The position numbers were made by a program, and so were the translations under genes. Source: Phylloscopus collybita (lineage: Eukaryota; Chordata; Aves; Passeriformes; Phylloscopidae). Taken from it: a DNA stretch of 64,000 bases. The notes under the pieces were generated by a model. It saw nothing but the letters and a program-made list of their open reading frames with translations. It ran no database searches and was not told the DNA's origin. Shown one piece after another: positions 1 through 11,058 of this stretch; position 1 is the first letter of the stretch, and each line of letters opens with the position of its first letter. Where the stretch lies: positions 7,521,501 through 7,585,500 of the forward strand of contig JAJNNQ010000013.1 of NCBI GenBank assembly GCA_027886175.1. The letters are read 5' to 3'.

Positions 1-3000
1 ACTGAGCTTTGCTAAATCACTCATTAAAACGTTCATATGATAACATTACAAGTTCAAAATAGATGGTTGTGGAAGTATTGAGACTTTCTGCTGTCTGAAC
101 ATTTCCCCACCTCTTTATAAAAAGGGTTGTCCCTGGTCATGGTGCACTTGGATCATCACAGTAGAAAACAAATTGGTTTCTCACACCTTGTTAGTAATTG
201 CTGTTCTTAACTGTATAGTGGAAACTAACTGAAGAGGCTCTAAAACCTCAGCCACCCAAAATCCAGTCACAGCAATACCTGACTCTACATCCCCTATCTT
301 ACATGACTTGATTCTTAGCTGGAAGACTTGAAATGGCTCCCAAATCAGCCAGCAAGGAGTGCAGGGAGCAGCTCAGCCTCCCCAGCAGGAGATGGAGCAG
401 CAGTTTCCCCTCGTGTTGTAGGGAGGCATCTCTGTGCTCTTGAGAGACACGAACCTGAGATCCCTGCCTGTCTTGGCCTCTTCTTTTGAGTCTAGCTAGG
501 CATCTCTCTTGCAAATGCTGGTGGAAGGATGAGGTGGTGCTGTTTCCTTTAAGCATCCAGTAGGGATATGTAAAAGCCAGGTACTATTCCAGTGGCTGCC
601 TGACAAGCTTTACTCTCTTACTTCTGTTGATCAGGTAGGTGACCTGAGCTATCAGGCTCTAAATGGAGACAGGAGCACCCTCCATGCTCTTTGCTGAAGC
701 CATACAGAAATAGAGAGAGGACAGTTGGTTCAGGAGAAGGAGACTCTTCTTTCTAATTCTTGCTCCCAGGGCTGCTCCAGGGTTTTACACGAGCATTTTT
801 CAGGAGCAGAAACACAGTCCTGCTCTCAATCCTTTAAAGCAAGTGCCTGAAAAAGCACCTGGTTTTGAAAGGCATGGCTGCACCATGCAGTTGCTCACTC
901 TCCCTGCATAGGATAGGCACCATCAGAAAACACTTACTTTGGAGGACTTAGGGAAAGATTTAATATCAGGAACCCACTGGACATTGTCCTGAGGAAGGCT
1001 CCTAACAAGGCAGCAGATGTATTTGAGCACCCATGCAGAAATGAAACTTTGAGTGCCCAGGAACATGAAGGTTGCTCATTGTGTCATATACAGGGTCTGG
1101 GTGCCAGGGTGTGTGATAGCCCTGGGAAGGGGGTTTCTATAAAGGAGCTTGGGATTTGCTTGCCTTGGGTTACTACAGCTAGTCCATTCTAAAGCTCCCA
1201 TTCTAATCCATCACAGGAGAGTTGAAAAGGAGGAGGAGGAGTCTCTTAGGAGGAGCTTGCAGAAGGAATATTTCCAGTGTAAAACAAACAAACTATAAAT
1301 ATTCCAGTATAAGGAAAGGATGTGTACTGGGTGAACTTTGAGATGTGCTCCAAAAATATGCTGCTGACCTCCCACTTGACATGATCTGTTTCCCTATTAA
1401 ACTGCAATATAATTAGGGCTTGCTCTAACCCTGCCACTGATTTCAGGCTGACATCGATGGAAATGTGGCCTCACAGATCATAGAGAGAATAAGGTGTACG
1501 TGTAATCTCTAAAATAATCCAGGCCGTAGCAGAAGGAAGGATAGCCACGAGAAAATGCTTCTCTCTCCTACCTTGCAGGGTATTTAGATGTCTTATCACA
1601 TAAGTGTATATGGATGTTAGGCCAAAGGTCTTTGAAAACTTGGACTCAAAGCTCAACTTTTTTCATAATTGCAGGTGAACTGCAGCTGAACTGGAGTCTG
1701 AGAATTCACATAAGGAAGTGAAAAGGGAATTGGGGACAAAATTAATTGAAACTGGGGGTTGAGGGCAAAGATTCTAATACTGACCAAAGAGAGGATTTGA
1801 AAAATAGATGATGACTCTGCTGGTAGGCAGCCATGGTGTTAACAGTCACCACGATGATAAAAGTTGGTGACGATTAGCTTATTTCATCTCCTCTCCCGTG
1901 TCTGCTGAATTTCACCCAACAAGCCTGCCATGGAGCTCTGGGAGGTGTACAGCACGTGCTGGGAGAGACACAGATGGGTCTTGGCTAGGGTAGATCGTAG
2001 AGGAAGGGGTTTGTAAGAGTTCCCCTAGGGCAGGCACACGCACAGATAGGTAAGACTCAATGAATAGATTTTGTCAGGAAGCCAGAGGATGCTGAAGTCC
2101 CTCTGTTATACAGGAATGAGTTTAGAGAGAGGGTCCATGAGAGGTCTGTCCTACAGATACCCTGTGGTAGCAACACCCATGAAGGGGGAGAAGCTGCATC
2201 AGTGTTCTGGGACATCCTGAGGAGCAGGACTGTGGCCAGAAATGCTGCTTTTACAGCACCTCATTTATTTGTAAAAATACATACAACAGGCATTTTAAAA
2301 TAAGGAGAGGGCTGCTGTTTGAACATATGTTCAAGTTGGTGACGAAACCTACAAAACCTACAGATGCTTAGACATCTGTGTGAATATTTGAAATATTCAG
2401 AACACTTATGGGAAAATGAATTTATATATTACATTACATTATTTATAACATAATATGACATAACTTATATTATATATTATTATTATTATAGTGATTTTTA
2501 ATAATTGTAAACCAAATTAAATCCCCAGCAACTTTAGTCCAAGTTTAATGCCCCCACTCTGCAAAGAAAACAGTGTGCACCTCACACTTGCAGTGGGAGC
2601 CTTTTTTCCCTGCAAGCACTCGCTGCATAACACGTGGCTGATTTACAGCCTGGCTTCAAGAGATTGCACAGGCCACTAGGGAAATTTTAGAGACGATTTT
2701 GGAGCCTAAACATCCACTTTTTGCACAAAGCACAAATCTGTGAAAAAAGACCTGGTGAATTTAAGTGTTGCCTGCTAGATTGCATGTTCTTTCCACTTAA
2801 TACAGATACTTTAATCGTGAAACAAATCATCCACAAAAAATATCAAGCTAGACCATCCCAAGTCAAATCTTTGGGTGATGAAATTAAATTAGTTATGCCA
2901 ATTTATATCTGTGGGGAATTCATAGCTTGTTTTGGGTACTCTGTCATATCTGTACTTTCTGCCCCAGCTACAAAGCTGATGATTTATCTGACATTTTTTT

Positions 3001-3550
3001 TCTGATACAATGTCGAACATCTTGGCTTATGCAAGGGCAAGAAATATTTCTTCACTAACAAGGAAACTACCTTCCCCTCCAGAACATGTCTTCAAAATGG
3101 GATGGTAGAGCATGTTTTCCTTTGATCAGCTTTGAATTTATGAGGAAAAAAAAGCCCACCAAAATTTTAAATAGTATTGCACTACACTTTCCCTTTGTGG
3201 GAAAAAAAAAATCAGGATCTACCAAAATTCTAAACAGTATTTATTCTTCTTCAGTAATTATTTTTCTTCAAAGATATGCAATTAATTAATTGATCAGCCA
3301 TTTAAGAAAATGTCTCTCTAACAAGAGACCACGATATTAGGTGGTCTCATCCCAAATGTGTTAGAATAAATATAATTCCACAGAAATAAGAAATAATATT
3401 TACAGAGGCTATGTGAGATCTTTGTTAATAGCAAGTCTTAAGTTAGGCAAGGCTTTTGGACAGAGAATATTTGTATTTAATTGCTGTGCTGAATCTGGGC
3501 TTCTATTTGGCAGCTGGAATATTGTCATAATTTTTAGAGCTCAGTATAAA

Positions 3551-3590
3551 ACTCTTGTATACATAATAAAACTCTTGTATACATAATAAA
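3551..3590. repeat. 20-bp tandem duplication
   Basis: The 20-bp unit ACTCTTGTATACATAATAAA is present twice in perfect tandem (3551-3570 and 3571-3590). The identity of the copies suggests a recent duplication. Confidence 0.9.
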
Positions 3591-5036
3591 AACACACCGA
3601 GAATCTTTACTGGGGCTGCTAAATGCTACTGCCATGCACACATTCAGTAGTAAGAATAGATAACAATGCATCAAGAAAGCAAAAAAAAAAAAAAATGATC
3701 CGTAAGAGTGCTAATTAAAATTAGACATGAAAATAAAACACAGCAGCCTTATCCATTATTTCCATTTGGGAATTTCAGCTACCTAAAGCATAAAATACTG
3801 TCCATTTCAGGAGACTGGGAAACAGAACAAAAGGAAGATCATCAAGTTATCTTCACAAATTTGGTGAATAAGGAATCCTCTCATTTCCCAGCTATCCTCG
3901 TGTTATTTCCAGTGTAGGACTAAAGCCCAGCTCCACAGAAGGAGGCAGTGCATGGTGAAAATAAGTTCCCATCTCTTCCACTTAACCATCTAACCTGCAA
4001 TGTGGAGTCAAGCATTGCTGTGAATCAGGACATCCATAGCCCCAAACTTCCCTTTTAAACTTGGCCTTTTAACAAAACCTCGTCAGCAAGAGCACTGTGT
4101 CTGGAGAGAAAGACCTGAGTGAGGTTCTCACATCTGGCTGAGTGGGGTGAAATCTGTGCCTCCTCTTTCTGAGGAGAAATGATCTAACCCCACGCTGATC
4201 AGCTGTGCTCTTTGGGGAGGCTGACTCTGCACGTCTCTCCCTCAAGCTGTGCTAACCTGAAGTTTCGAGCCGATTAGAGAGTAAACCAGATGGTGCCTGA
4301 CTCTTCAGCCCCGTGGTGAGGACATGCCCCGGACAAGGGGCATCCTGCAGTCTGCTTTTCTCTCTCTGTAAGCATTCTGCTTCAGAGAGTCACTGCAGAG
4401 AGGATGGACCCTACCCCACTGTGGATAGCATTCCCTGCTGGACGGATGTCACTTGGGAAGCCCAGGTGGCTGTGGTGGCACCCTGTTGCTGAGGTTGCCT
4501 TAGCAGCAATCAGGGTTTGGGGTCAGGGGGTGCCTTTTGTGGTTGCAATCAAGGCAGTCTCATTTTGAAGCTGTGTGCAGCTCTATCGGTTTCATTTTAT
4601 TTGCACTCTGTTCTCATTATCTGGGCAAGTTACTGTACAGTCCAAGCCAAAAACATAAACCCAGGAAGATAAGAGGCTGAATGAAAGTTATGATCATTCA
4701 TGTGCTCCTTTCATGGCAAGGCACATGTGAAGTAGGTGAGAGGACAAATGATAAGCACAGTGAAAGCTGCAGTGGCAGCCTTGTTTTAATCTTCTGTAGG
4801 TTGCAATCTGTGCCATACAGTGTTTTTATTTGAAATGGTATTTATGTAGGAATCAATGCTTAATAATTAGAAATGTGCATTTGTAATTATTATGACAAAT
4901 TGTAATTTGCATATTTACCAGACAGATGAGAAGAGCTGTTTAAATTATCATAAATTATATTAAATTCCGGAGTATTCCTTATATATTTGCACAGTTCCAA
5001 AGGACAATCAATAGAAAGAGCTGGTTTTCATAGGGG

Positions 5037-5060
5037 GTGTGTGTGTGTGTGTGTGTGTGT
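5037..5060. repeat. (GT)n microsatellite
   Basis: About 12 uninterrupted GT dinucleotides. Confidence 0.95.
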
Positions 5061-5609
5061 TTGTATTTGTGTGTAGCAGCATGATTAATTCCATAATGTG
5101 TCCAAAATGCTGGTAACTTAGCACAGCAAAAATAGATATATTCTTTCTCTTGCTTCCTCTCACCCTTGGTGTTCACCTGGAAGACAACAAGGACACAAAC
5201 CATTATATTAGTCCAGCATACACTTTCAGCAAGTAATTCCTAGCCTTTCTTCCAAGTTATTTCAAGAGGAGTGTTTTGTATGTTGAAAACCAGTGTGACT
5301 AAATGCTGGTTTTTCATAGTCCCTGGGGGCTAAATTTATCTCTCATTGAATTCAATGGGAATCTTTCCAGTGACGTAAATAACAGTTGGATCAGGTCTTA
5401 CTCCTTTGGTTAGTGATCATTTTTAAGTGTGAAGACATCGGTGAAGTTCAGAATGAGCCTGCAACTGTTCTCAAACAAAATCTGGGATGCTTTTACAAGG
5501 TGGAAAGGATGGGGAGAGGGAGATGAGGGGCAGGATCTGAGAACAAGTAGTTTTCTTGCCATGAAACGGATGGGACTATAAAGGCACTTTGAGGAGATAT
5601 GATTTACTC

Positions 5610-5642
5610 TTGCCTGAGGGCAGTGTAATTGCCCTCAGGCAA
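5610..5642. repeat. Perfect 13-bp inverted repeat with AP-2-like half sites
   Basis: Arms TTGCCTGAGGGCA (5610-5622) and TGCCCTCAGGCAA (5630-5642) are exact reverse complements around a 7-nt AT-rich loop. Each arm contains GCCTGAGGGC, which fits the known AP-2 (TFAP2) consensus GCCN(3-4)GGC. It could form a hairpin or be a doubled binding site. Confidence 0.85.
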
Positions 5643-5860
5643 TTACTGCCCCTATCATTTTCCTTGAAATGATACCTTCAGTGAAACCAGTGAGTTTGCT
5701 ATGTTCAGTCTGGTTTAAGAGGTGATTCTTCCATATGAGATCTAGTGGCATCTAGTTTTCTTGTTCTTTATTACCTGCATGTATCCAAAGAGATAACAAA
5801 TTTTAATTGCAGGTTAATGTGCTTGGCCAGCTTCTAGGCTTGTGCACAGAGTTTATCTGA

Positions 5861-5921
5861 TTAAAAAAAAACAAACAAAACAAAACAAAACAAAAAAACC
5901 CCCACAAACAAACAAAAAAAA
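5861..5921. repeat. A-rich simple repeat (AAAAC)n/(AAAC)n
   Basis: Low-complexity A/C tract made of AAAC and AAAAC units with a short C run. It may be the decayed tail of a retroposed element, but no element body is recognisable next to it. Confidence 0.85.
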
Positions 5922-6040
5922 CTTGAAAATCTTCAGCAAAAGGGAACTAAAGATATTCTTGACTGGGCCAGTGTCAGGGCTGTCTCTCAGCTAAAGAGAA
6001 GGGATGTTTGTATAACTTTGCCCCTCCACCCCACACGCCA

Positions 6041-6089
6041 AGGGTTAGGGTTAGGGGTTATGTTAAGGTTAGGGTTAGGGGTTAGAGTT
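6041..6089. repeat. Interstitial telomeric repeat (TTAGGG)n
   Basis: Several GGGTTA units, some expanded to GGGGTTA or altered (TGTTAAGG, GGTTAGAG), form a short degenerate vertebrate telomere array inside ordinary sequence. Confidence 0.9.
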
Positions 6090-8546
6090 ACATTACAATG
6101 ACTGGAAACCTTCTGGTACTTTAATTTAATAAAGTTGCACTAAAACTCATGGTAACGTTGTACACCAGGATCTGGTCCTGAAATGGACATCTTGCACCCA
6201 GTGGTAATTTTGTTATCAGTGACTCCATCTCATTAAGGGAGAAATCAAAAGGAAAATGACAGAAAGCAAAAGAGAAATTGAAAATTACTCATTTAAATTT
6301 AAGAAGCTTCCAGGCAGAACCAGAAGGACCAGTCGGAGTAAAAATTCTGGGAAAAAAGGAACAGAAAAAAGGGGGATGATGAAATCTAGGGATACAGGGA
6401 GGGAGAAGAGAAGTGAGAAGAGTAGAAACAAGGAAGTGGCAAAAGAAAATGAGAAGCTGCTGTTTTAAAGAAATAGGAAAGGTATCTTACAGAAGTAAAG
6501 CAAAAGAGAGTAGGGAATGAGGTTTTAAAAGGAGAGAATAAATGAAGAGAATGGATTTAGAGGGATTGTGGTGGGAGAAGACAGTAAGGAAAGAAAGGTA
6601 AGCTGAGAAGGAAAAACAAAGAGCAAAATAATTGTATCTTCAGTGTTAAAGAATAAAAGCAGTAAAAACAGAGCACGTATTTCCCTCCACAAAACATATA
6701 TTCATCTGCTCATCTGCTTGAGAGGTATCAAATGCATGAGAGTAGCAGGGTTTGCCTTACAGTCTCAGTGAGAGTCAGTTCTCTAACCCTGTAGTTTTTA
6801 ACTCCCATTTTTGGACCTTTTGTACCTTTTAGGTCAATAGAGATCCAACCCTTCCAGAGTGAATTTTGTCCTTGCTACTGTAGGTTTGGAGGTTTTTTAT
6901 TCACTTTTTGGAGAAACCCTTGGAAGTAGCCCACAGATGCCCAAAGAGTCCCCAGACAGCTGCTGAAAAACTCTGGGCTGGGTGGAGATGGCTGATGCTA
7001 CTTCTGCTGCTGATTGCTCCCATAGTTCAAGCAAACCTACATGCTGGAAAAACTAGTCCCAAATTTCATCCTGGTGTTAGTCCAGTCAGATGGGAAAATT
7101 ATCTCAAAATTAGTGCATGACTTGGTGAAGAGGGGAGTCTTGGCACATAGATTCAGACCTGAAGGTACCACATAGCAAAAAATTATCATGAAGGTTAGTT
7201 CCCATCACAGAAGTAGAGAATAATATTTCAGGCAGAGTCAGAAAACCTGATTCTGTGCAGATTTTACCACATGATAACTCTGAATTATGGAAACCTATTT
7301 CTCCTATATGTGCTCTGCAGGGAAAGATTTGTCTTGTCAGGGTTACAGTAATTTCAAAACTTAAAACAATTCAAACCACAAAACACACAGAGAGGCAGGT
7401 TTTACTCTCTGTGTATCACTACACACTTGATTTGTTTACCTCTCATTATATTTCCATCAGACTGAACAGGTTTAATGGAACTGTGTGACCAGAAACCAAC
7501 ATAGGATCTGAATGGGAGATGGAGATTTTAATTGTGTTGCTCTGACTGATGTCCTGCAGTGGCATAAATGTTAGAACAGGAGAAAGTTTCTGCTGTGAGA
7601 CTGGGAGTCTGTTCCTCTGTATGATGGTGTCTGTAGCTCTTTTTAGTAATGAAAATATTGTAATTTTAATCAGATATTGTAATTTTAATCAGATAGCCAC
7701 AGTGTGTGAAGTAGTGTCAAGGGATGTGGAGGCAGGACTTGGTCAGAACGAGGTTAAGGAAAGAATTCTTTTCTCCATACTGGAGACTGCTGGAGACCTG
7801 CAAGGACCACACCAGGGGGTGGTATTCAGCCTGATTCCTCTGCAGAGGGAGAAGAACCCAGTACACATCAGTCTGAGTGATGAGCTGCTGTACCTGGCTT
7901 AAGGGAAACAGAAGAACATGGATCTGTCAACAAAATGCTGTGTCAGGGAAATTGTCCCCTGCAGTTTGTGACAAAAGAGAGAAATGGATTAGAAAATGTT
8001 CAGGAGGAGGCAAATGAAAGATATTTTGTGAGATGGAAGATTAAACTGGCAGGAACATCAGAGCATCTAGTGGCTGTACTGGATGTTACTTTAACTTCCT
8101 GACAGTCTTAATTTTTATTATTTTTTTTTTTTTTAAACTGGGGTGTGATCCAATGTCTTTACTGAGATTAACTTAGCTTTGGTTTCAAAAGGGATCTGGA
8201 TAAAGCCTATACAACACAGTGGAGCTGGGTTTATTTTTCATTGTAGTTTCATTTTCTTTTTTCACTGAAGAGTTTCAAGCCAGGACATGTTTCAGTGGCC
8301 TAATCTCAAACACACACAGGAACAGTTTCTCTGTTTGCTTTGCAGGGAGGAGCTGGCTCCCTTCGGGAGAAGTTCAAGAATGAACACAACTGGTTTGCTG
8401 TCAGATTTTATTGCTGGCTGCAGCTCGTGGGCAATAATGGGACCAGCACTGTGTAGCAAACAAGTAGATGTCAGTGACCATCCACAGCTGGATAACAACA
8501 CTTGGATTTCCAAGGTATTTCTACCCACATGGAAGGAGGGAGCTGC

Positions 8547-8565
8547 TTTTTTTTTTTTTTTTTTT
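8547..8565. repeat. Poly(T) run
   Basis: Nineteen consecutive T residues; mononucleotide repeat. Confidence 0.95.
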
Positions 8566-9354
8566 CCATTATTCTGCAACACTGCTCTGCTTAGCTGAAA
8601 ATACTCTAAATACATTCCCACTTCTGATACAGCTACCTAAATATGGACAGTTGTTTAATTTCTGTCATAATTGCAGCAGGCACCTGTTCTTGGCCACTAA
8701 AACCAATGTTGCTAACGCATTTCCACAGTGCTTAAAATTTTCCAACCAACTATCTTTTGGGAAGAAATTTTCCACATTTGGCTTCTGCTTGAGAGGAATT
8801 TTTTTTTCTTCTAGGCTTAAGAAAAACGGTGCCAGCTGTCCTTGAGCACAGCATGAATTAAAAAAAATGTGCCTCTGAAGTAAAGAGAACTTCTCAGGCT
8901 GTACCAAGGTGAAATGTAAAGCTTGCTCTAGACCCTTCTGAAGAGCAAGGTTTTTGCCTGGCATTACACTCGACATTGATCTACCTAGATTAATAAAAAT
9001 GCAGCAATAACTGTATTTTGATTGAGCTAAGAATGATTTATCTATAGGTGAGTGAAAAAGAAAAGCTTGTGGCTCGCAGGAGCTGTAAATGGAGGGCTGC
9101 CAGGTAGGTCAGAGGAGTTTGCTCCTGCCCTCCTCACAAAGTGCACTTCTTTGTTTGCAGAGAACAGGGTGCGACTGCACCTTCCACAGGAGGGAAGCCA
9201 ACGTCACTACTCCAGACTCCTTCCTTTCCCACAAGATCAGTGTTTTTCTTTCACGAGCAGGCAACTACATGCAAAGTAGGAGTGTTAATTTTGCAAAGTT
9301 ACCGGCACTTGGACATTAAAAAATCTAAGTTTACTACTCCTGTCTGTGTGGCCA

Positions 9355-9460
9355 ATATTATATATATATATATATATATATATCTTTCTATATATCTATA
9401 TTTCTAGATATCTAGATATCTAGGTAGATATCTAGATAGATAGATAGATAGATAGATCTC
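9355..9460. repeat. Compound microsatellite (TA)n-(TCTA)n-(GATA)n
   Basis: A TA run is followed by TCTA-type units, several TCTAGATATC palindromic steps, and a clean GATA run near 9432-9456. It is likely to be length-polymorphic. Confidence 0.95.
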
Positions 9461-10337
9461 CAGACAACCACATGCGCACAGAAGGGAGATACAGAGGGAC
9501 TTTCAAACTACTCTCAGATATCTGAATCCTTGATAAAATACTCCAAGTAATTAATATATATTACCTGTTATCAAAACTGACATATTGAACATTATAAAAT
9601 TAACCAACCATTTGGAGCACTTGATTGGGATATACATTTTATATATGAAGGTATACATTTTGTGTTGGTTTAGTTACAATATCCTCAACATGAAATGTCC
9701 TGGTCTTTCTATGCCAAGTACAGAGACTTGAAGACTGAGTTAATAACTCATTTGCATGTATTATATATGAAATATTATTGTACTGGATAATCACATGCAT
9801 CTGTCTTTGTAAGCTTTCTTTGCCTCCCCCGGGTAAACTTTTTTTGGTGTTTTGTTGGGTTTCTTTTTTTTAACATCTTATTTTCTAGCACTTTGAAGGC
9901 TGTTAGAGGGTAATTTCTGTCTGTTACACAAACCAAAGAAAAAAAAGAACTAGACAAAAAACCCTTTACCACAGCCACAGCCGTGTTTCCCTCTCTGCTC
10001 TAGGAACTCCCTGTTTTTTCATGAGATCATGAGGAAATAGCATGCTACTGTGTTTTAAGAAAGGTTTAAAAAATACCCTAACAAAACAAACAAAAGCCCC
10101 AAACAGTGTTATTTTTAGCTTTCTATAATTTCATTAAACGGGTCTTTCCTCCTCAGAGTAAAAAAACGAAGCCGTCTCCTTTATGTGAAATGAACTTTTA
10201 GCTGTCATCTGAAGTAGCGGGGGGAGGAAGGGGGAGGACGGTAGGACCGCGGGGGAAAGAGGGAAAGAAGCAGTTTTTCCTCTAGAGAAAGATCACACTT
10301 TTCAATCCTTTCGAAAAATACACAATTGCCACTTTCC

Positions 10338-10377
10338 ACACCCCACCCCACCCCCGCCCACCTCCCCCACCCCCCTT
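10338..10377 (-). promoter_or_regulatory. C-rich tract (G-rich on minus strand) upstream of the ATF3 promoter
   Basis: About 40 bp of CCCCACCCC-type sequence lies roughly 400 bp upstream of the ATF3 TATA box. The minus strand has at least five runs of three or more G, so it could fold as a G-quadruplex or bind Sp/KLF/MAZ zinc fingers. The role is inferred from composition and position. Confidence 0.5.
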
Positions 10378-10630
10378 TATTTTTTTGGCCGCGAGAGGGA
10401 CTTGGATTTATTGTCAGGAGCAAAATGGCCCGGAGAAAGAAACTCTCGGAGTCTCAATGAAAATAAATAAATAAGTACACAAATAAATAATTAACTAGAA
10501 GGGAGAGTGGTGAGGAAGGAAGGAGAAGGGGTCTGTCGGGGTGCCGAGGGATGCTGCTCGGCCCGGCCGGGCGCGGTGGTGCCGCTCCGTGCCGTGCGGT
10601 GCCGAGCCGTGCCGTGCCGGCGGGGAAGCC

Positions 10631-10638
10631 TTGCATCA
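10631..10638 (-). promoter_or_regulatory. Upstream C/EBP-ATF response element (CARE), reverse orientation
   Basis: TTGCATCA is the exact reverse complement of TGATGCAA, the composite site bound by C/EBP-ATF4 dimers in amino-acid and ER-stress response genes. It lies about 110 bp upstream of the TATA box and is matched by a second, forward copy at 10760-10767. Confidence 0.55.
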
Positions 10639-10692
10639 CCGCCACGGGCCCGCTTCCCTCCTCCCTCTCTTTCGGAGAGGCTATTAATAGCA

Positions 10693-10700
10693 TGACATCA
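10693..10700 (+). promoter_or_regulatory. CRE/ATF-like site TGACATCA
   Basis: One mismatch from the palindromic CRE (TGACGTCA), about 47 bp upstream of the TATA box. The mammalian ATF3 promoter carries an ATF/CRE site in this zone, through which ATF2/JUN activate it and ATF3 represses itself. The assignment rests on motif and position. Confidence 0.6.
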
Positions 10701-10746
10701 GCCAGGGACTCGCCGCCAGAGTAAATACCAGCGCTGCCCGCTCGGC

Positions 10747-10754
10747 TATAAAAG
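10747..10754 (+). promoter_or_regulatory. ATF3 TATA box
   Basis: TATAAAAG followed by a G run, unusual in such a GC-rich setting. It agrees with ATF3 being a strongly inducible TATA-driven gene. It predicts a start site near 10778-10783. Confidence 0.8.
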
Positions 10755-10759
10755 GGGGG

Positions 10760-10767
10760 TGATGCAA
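10760..10767 (+). promoter_or_regulatory. TATA-proximal C/EBP-ATF response element (CARE)
   Basis: TGATGCAA(C) lies 5 bp downstream of the TATA box. The human ATF3 gene is reported to have a CARE in the same unusual place, between TATA and the start site, where ATF4 drives induction during amino-acid limitation. The bird sequence keeps both motif and spacing. Confidence 0.75.
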
Positions 10768-10779
10768 CCCGGGCGAGCG

Positions 10780-10905
10780 GCAGAGGAGCGGGGAGCCGAG
10801 GGAGCTGCTCTCCCGCAGGAGGCGGCGGAGCAGCGCGGGCGGCAGCGCGGCGGGGCTGCCGAGCCCCTTCCCTCCTGCCGGGAGAGCGGCGGCGGCGGGA
10901 GGAAG
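10780..10905 (+). other. ATF3: ATF3 exon 1 (5'UTR, non-coding)
   Basis: The start is placed about 30 bp downstream of the TATA box; the end is set by the donor AAG|GTAGGT at 10905/10906. The exon is very GC-rich, contains no ATG, and joins the acceptor at 15486/15487 four bases before the start codon. This gives the usual ATF3 layout of a non-coding first exon. The exact start site is inferred. Confidence 0.7.
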
Positions 10906-10992
10906 GTAGGTGGAAGCTGGAGAGGAGCGGCCGGGACTGCCCGTGCCGGCAGAACGAGGGGCTGAGCTCCGGGGAGGCTGTCCCGCCGCGGA

Positions 10993-11058
10993 GGGATGGA
11001 TGGATGGATGGATGGATGGATGGATGGATGGATGGATGGATGGATGGATGGATGGATG
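10993..11058. repeat. (GGAT)n microsatellite in ATF3 intron 1
   Basis: About 16 GGAT units, nearly perfect, inside the CpG island and only 88 bp downstream of the exon 1 donor. Confidence 0.95.

Larger units (their letters stand above)
1..10180. other. Intergenic DNA upstream of ATF3
   Basis: No gene is recognisable here. The open frames are short, lack splice context and match no family I know. The interval is AT-rich and holds simple repeats (listed separately), an AP-2-like hairpin, an interstitial telomeric repeat and a purine-rich stretch at about 6235-6660. In human the gene on this side of ATF3 is NENF; none of its exons was seen. A distal alternative ATF3 promoter is known far upstream in human and could lie in or beyond this region, but nothing in the sequence identifies it. 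Confidence 0.6.

Noticed and set aside
5371..5378. CRE-like TGACGTAA upstream of ATF3
   Set aside because: A single eight-base match in a stretch (5335-5400) that itself resembles a decayed ancient repeat; too weak to list as a regulatory site.
7549..7902. 117-codon plus-strand frame
   Set aside because: No family resemblance, and it spans a small imperfect tandem duplication (ATTGTAATTTTAATCAGAT twice near 7656-7693), unlike a constrained coding region.
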